Assembly (NCBI RefSeq): GCF_030012985.1
Contig: NZ_CP120233.1
Coordinates: 2,889,501 to 2,953,500 of the forward strand
Length of the DNA stretch: 64,000 bases
Direction: 5' to 3'
Source of the DNA: Microbulbifer sp. VAAF005
GTDB taxonomy: Bacteria; Pseudomonadota; Gammaproteobacteria; Pseudomonadales; Cellvibrionaceae
Below are positions 60,347-64,000 of the stretch, piece after piece; the first letter of the stretch is position 1; each line of letters opens with the position of its first letter. The notes beneath the pieces are model-generated. The model did not search any database. It worked only from the letters and a program-made list of their open reading frames with translations, and was not told where the DNA came from. Both the position numbers and the translations under genes were made by a program.

Positions 60347-61213
60347 CTAAGCGACTAGTTGTTCCTCAAACGCCTCGGGGCTGGGATAGCCATTGGCGCT
60401 GTGTAAGCGATTTCGATTGTAGTCTATCTCTATATACTCAAATACGGTTTCTCGCATGAGGCACCTCGCAGGAAAGCGGTTACCATGGATTGCTTCTACC
60501 TTAAGTGAGTGGAAGAACATTTCGGCACAAGCGTTATCATAGCAATTACCTTTGGCGCTCATGCTGCACCACAGATCATAAGCTGTAATTAAAGATTGAT
60601 AATCTTTAGAGCAATACTTACTTCCCCTGTCAGTATGCACAATAACATTCGTAGGTTTCTTACGGCGCCACAAAGCCATTTAAAGAGCGTCACAGACCAA
60701 TGTAGCTGTCATCATTTCTGACATCGCCCAACCAATAACCAGCCGACTATATAGGTCTATCACTACAGCCAGATATAACCAACCTTCTTCCGTTCGTAGG
60801 TAGGTAATATCCCCAGCCCATTTCTGACTCGGCACTTCCGCATTGAAGTTCTACTTGAGCAGAGTTAGAGCTACTGGCAGACCATGTTTTGAGTAGGTTG
60901 TGGCTTTATATCTTCTGCCTACTTTAGCCCGTAGGCTCTGCCGACGCATGCTGGCAGCAACTGCTTCTTGATTATATTTACTCCCCTCACTGGCCAACTC
61001 CTTCGTAAGGCAAGGCGCGCCACTACGTTCTTTACTGGCTATAAAGCGCTGCTGTACCAAGTTATCGAGCTGCATCCGGTACTGCTGCTGCTTGGATTGG
61101 TCGGCCGATCTTGACACCCAATCGTAAAATCCACTGCGGGATACGCCGAATACCTTGGCCATCGCTTTGATGCTGAATTCATGCCTGTGCTTTTGTATGA
61201 AGGCGTACCTCAT
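60347..61213 (-). pseudogene. IS3-family orfB, broken
   Basis: The N-terminal part (60851-61213) has MAKVFGVSRSGFYDWVSR. The C-terminal part (60347-60679) has [17 protein letters not shown] with a DDE Asp, and [17 protein letters not shown] with the Glu. The middle contains stops and shifts around 60680-60850. Not functional as it stands. Confidence 0.85.
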
Positions 61214-61247
61214 TTCAGGCTCTTTGCAAAGTACGCTGCGGTCTTTT

Positions 61248-61508
61248 TTAAGACTGCCAACTCCTCTGCCTACTCAGCCAGCTACCGCTTAAGTCCAGCA
61301 TTCTCTGTGGCAAGCTCTCTCTCGGCATCTCCTGGCTCTGATGTAACTTTACCTTACTTCGCCATCCGTAAATCTGGGAAGGATGCAACCCAAGCTGTTT
61401 AGCGGCAACGCTTACCCCGACCTTAAGCGCCAGTGCTAGGACATCCTTTCTATACTCCTCCGAGTATTGTTTACGAGTGGTTTTGGTTGGATTACTTGGT
61501 CTTGTCAT
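61248..61508 (-). pseudogene. IS3-family orfA, probably truncated
   Basis: 86 codons. The helix-turn-helix is clear (YSEEYRKDVLALALKVG, then GVSVAAKQLGLHPSQIYGWR), but the C-terminal coiled coil is scrambled, so a frameshift is likely near residue 60. Confidence 0.75.
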
Positions 61509-61566
61509 AGAGCACCTCTGCTGCGTAGTTTATCGCTTAAGAGAGTATCCGTCATAGGTGGGTAGG

Positions 61567-62360
61567 ATCATTGTAATTCTCGGAGATCTTTAGAGCTTGG
61601 GTAGCCGCCGTATTGTAAGCTGCCCCTGTCATACAAGCTAAGAAATAATAAAAATATTTAAAGTCGTAAACGTCGCTAATTTAGTAGAACTTTATACTTA
61701 TCATGAAGCTTTAATCACTAAATGTCGTAGTATTAAAGGCAAATAGCTGTTTATGGAATATACTAAAAAATATTAAGGACGTCTGAAAAAATTGTATTCC
61801 TTAAAAATAGGACATACCGATAGAACCCTCATGAAAAATTAATAAAATAAAACAAATTTTTTAAAGATGATACACAAATCAAAATAAGTATCACAACAAA
61901 GTGAAAAAATAACAATATTCATCTTGGGCTAAACACTCCTCAACTATTCACTGCTATACGGTAAGCTGGATATCCACCCCATTGCCAGTTTGACATTGCC
62001 ATATTGCATATCTACTCCCAAAATATGAACGTATAACTATTACCCACTTCTTTAGTAATAATGCAAGTTTTCCCTAAATTCCTGGTTAAGATTCGAAGAG
62101 TTAGCACACGTAGTTAGATCACAAATTGGTTACTTGTGAAAGCAAATTTCGTGTGCTAATACCGATAACGCTCTGTTAATTTTTGTCAATTACATATTCA
62201 CCTTATCTTTATACTTGCCATGCACCCCTTGTTTTGCGTATTTTATCGCAAAGAGAGGTTTCATCATTGCTGGGTAAGATCTTATCAAGTTTACACATAG
62301 TAAACCGATCCGCATGGAAACTAGAGATCAATGGTCTGAAAACAATAAGCAGTCGTACAT
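61567..62360. other. AT-rich intergenic stretch, no gene seen
   Basis: About 790 bases without a convincing frame on either strand. It must include the promoter of the HlyD-type gene. Confidence 0.5.
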
Positions 62361-63626
62361 ATGGATGAAGTAATACAGAGACGCAAGCTACCCTTAAAAA
62401 AAGCAACAATAGTAATAGGGGCTCTGATACTTGTAGCTCTGATAGTTGTCTCAATATCAGGTAACCCGGCCTCAATTGAGGTAGATACTAAAAGACTCGT
62501 TATTTCTCAAGTCGAAGAAAAGATATTTAGCGAGTATATCCCAGTAATTGGTACGGTTACGCCTCAAACAACTGTCTATTTAGATCTACAAGAAGGCGGT
62601 ATCGTCAAGGAAATATATATTCAGGGGGGGACACTGGTTCAAAAAGGAGATGTTATTCTCCAGCTTGCTAATGCTAGTGCGCAAAAATCAAATGTTGACT
62701 CCGAATCGCAAGCTCTAAGAACACTTAATGACCTAAGAACTCAGAAAATTAACTTAACCCAACAGTACTTGCAGAGTAAGGAAAATCTTTTAGATCTAAA
62801 TAAGCAACTACTTGATGCTCAAAGGCTATTTTCAAAGTTAACTAAGCTTTACGAAAATGATGGGGCTAATATCACACAAAATGAATATGAAGAAGCCCGT
62901 GATATGGTTTTATATCTCAAAAAGAAAATTGAGTTAAAAGAAGAACGCATCAAACAAGAGAATACTTTAAGATTACAACAAGAAGAACAAATTGATGATT
63001 CTATTAAAAGGTCAAATAGAAGTTTAATTATTCTTTCGGATATTATGAACAGCTTGGAGGTAAGAGCACCTATAAGTGGGCAATTGTCATCCATGAATGC
63101 AGAAATCGGGCAGAGCTTTAATCGTGGGCAGCGTGTCGGACAGGTGGATAAGTTAGACCACTTTAAAGTGCGTGTAAAAATTGACCAGTACTATATATCC
63201 CGGGTATCAGAAAACCAAAGTGGTCATTTTAAATTTAACGGTAAAAATCACGAAGTTATTTTAAGTAAAATATATCCAGAGGTTATTGATAATCAGTTTA
63301 TTGCTGATATGGACTTCATCGATGGCTTTCCTATTGGAATTAAACGAGGTCAAACACTCAGTATAGATTTAGAGCTTGGAAATGCATCTACCACAAAGAC
63401 TTTAAAAAAAGGTGGGTTCTATCGCTATACAAGTGGAAAATGGGTATATCGGGTATTAGAAGATGGCTCTGGAGCAAAAAAAGTAAAAATCACACCAGGG
63501 CGTCAAAACCCTCAAACATTTGAAATTCTTAATGGTTTAAGTGCTGGTGACAAAATCATAACCACTAATTATGAAGATTTTGGCGATGCAGACGAAATAA
63601 CGTTCAAGTCACCAATTCAAGGATAA
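62361..63626 (+). CDS. HlyD/MacA-type membrane fusion protein
   Basis: 421 residues. One N-terminal membrane anchor (ATIVIGALILVALIVVSI), a biotinyl-lipoyl half-motif (YIQGGTLVQKGDVILQL), a long coiled coil at about 100-220, the second lipoyl half (VRAPISGQLSSMNAEIGQSF) and a C-terminal beta-barrel domain. Such periplasmic adaptors join an inner-membrane ABC or RND pump to an outer-membrane channel. No pump gene is seen before the window ends, so the partner is unknown. AT-rich, like the acquired block. Confidence 0.85.
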   Translation: MDEVIQRRKLPLKKATIVIGALILVALIVVSISGNPASIEVDTKRLVISQVEEKIFSEYIPVIGTVTPQTTVYLDLQEGGIVKEIYIQGGTLVQKGDVILQLANASAQKSNVDSESQALRTLNDLRTQKINLTQQYLQSKENLLDLNKQLLDAQRLFSKLTKLYENDGANITQNEYEEARDMVLYLKKKIELKEERIKQENTLRLQQEEQIDDSIKRSNRSLIILSDIMNSLEVRAPISGQLSSMNAEIGQSFNRGQRVGQVDKLDHFKVRVKIDQYYISRVSENQSGHFKFNGKNHEVILSKIYPEVIDNQFIADMDFIDGFPIGIKRGQTLSIDLELGNASTTKTLKKGGFYRYTSGKWVYRVLEDGSGAKKVKITPGRQNPQTFEILNGLSAGDKIITTNYEDFGDADEITFKSPIQG

Positions 63627-64000
63627 ATTACTTTATAGCAAGTGCCAGGGAGTTAGCTCTGGCATAGCTGTTACTTCTGACAAATAAATTATGCTCAATG
63701 GGAAAGTTCACAAACTGAAGTGGGTTGGTAACTTGGATCAAGCACAAACAAATTCGATAAATTATTATAGCAGCTAAAAATGATTTAACAGCGCCATTAA
63801 AAGTATAGCGGTTATATTTAACTTTAAATATAAGTTTTACTGTTAAGGCCCTAAATATTAACACAAAAAAGGTATTGGCAATGCGAAATAATACTATAAA
63901 CATGCTGGAAAGAATTCACTTTGAAGTTGCGGATATATGCCTAATTAAAAACACCATTATTCAGATTCAATACCATCTATAAAGGTTAATTTTGGTATAC
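63627..64000. other. Right-edge stretch, no convincing gene
   Basis: A 91-codon minus-strand frame (63628-63903) is the longest seen. It has no recognisable domain and no good ribosome-binding site. I leave it uncalled. Confidence 0.4.

Larger units (their letters stand above)
60322..61566 (-). mobile_element. Degenerate IS3-family element
   Basis: About 1.25 kb with imperfect inverted ends: CTACCCATCAACAACGGAC on the left and, on the other strand, CTACCCACCTATGACGGAT on the right. OrfA and OrfB are both broken. Confidence 0.75.

Noticed and set aside
63628..63903. 91-codon minus-strand frame near the right edge
   Set aside because: No recognisable domain and no good ribosome-binding site; likely chance in AT-rich DNA.
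1..64000. CRISPR array
   Set aside because: No set of short regularly spaced repeats with unique spacers was seen anywhere in the window.
1..64000. rRNA genes
   Set aside because: No segment resembles conserved 16S, 23S or 5S sequence.

Overview
The window looks like a chromosome segment from a marine-type gammaproteobacterium. A Cellvibrionales or Microbulbifer-like host is my inference from gene content (rep helicase, cytochrome c5, moa/mod/nitrate genes, csrA); it is not proven. Moderately GC-rich core blocks alternate with AT-rich acquired blocks.

Region 1 (1-10914) is the right-hand part of a Tn7-like transposon. It has tnsA, tniA/tnsB, tniB/tnsC and tniQ and is inserted in comM, whose 3' half resumes at 10915. 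Its cargo includes a subtilisin-like protease plus AAA+ ATPase pair of the ietAS defence type, an XRE regulator, a DEDDh exonuclease that seems to need an ATT start codon, a secreted HNH-type nuclease and an edge-truncated gene. Region 2 (10915-18830) is core: the comM remnant, a small monooxygenase/MarR/DUF2798 operon, a subclass B3 metallo-beta-lactamase with Gln in place of the first zinc-binding His, two acetyltransferases, a YaiI-family protein, rep helicase and cytochrome c5.

Region 3 (18857-29266) is a 10.4-kb genomic island. It has split a tRNA-Arg(CCG) gene in its anticodon arm; a 15-bp att core is present on both sides and the missing 3' half of the tRNA lies at 29252-29301. The island carries an integrase with a substituted catalytic Arg, an AlpA-like regulator, a cytosine-5 methyltransferase, a modification-dependent (AspBHI/MspJI-like) endonuclease gene broken by an IS630 element, a Vsr endonuclease, and an operon of a double-GHKL ATPase/histidine-kinase-like protein with a receiver-like partner. 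That operon is my best candidate for an undescribed defence system.

Region 4 (29940-48869) is core nitrate and molybdenum metabolism. It holds moeA, narL, a narK transporter, a nine-gene moaA-mobA-moaBCDE-modABC operon behind a probable Moco riboswitch, an outer-membrane porin, a frameshifted second narK, a NasA-type transporter and a fused PP2C phosphatase/Ser-Thr kinase. NarL-type 7-2-7 palindromes lie in two intergenic regions. The products would import nitrate and molybdate and build the cofactor for nitrate reductase, which is not in the window.

Region 5 (48870-64000) is AT-rich and acquired. It holds a RelA/SpoT-domain plus SEFIR-domain gene pair, csrA, a mismatch-type DNA glycosylase, a three-gene toxin-antitoxin operon, and a run of small plus-strand genes separated by attC-like and shared promoter-like sequences (a decayed cassette array is suspected). 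It ends with degenerate IS3 elements and an HlyD-family membrane-fusion protein.
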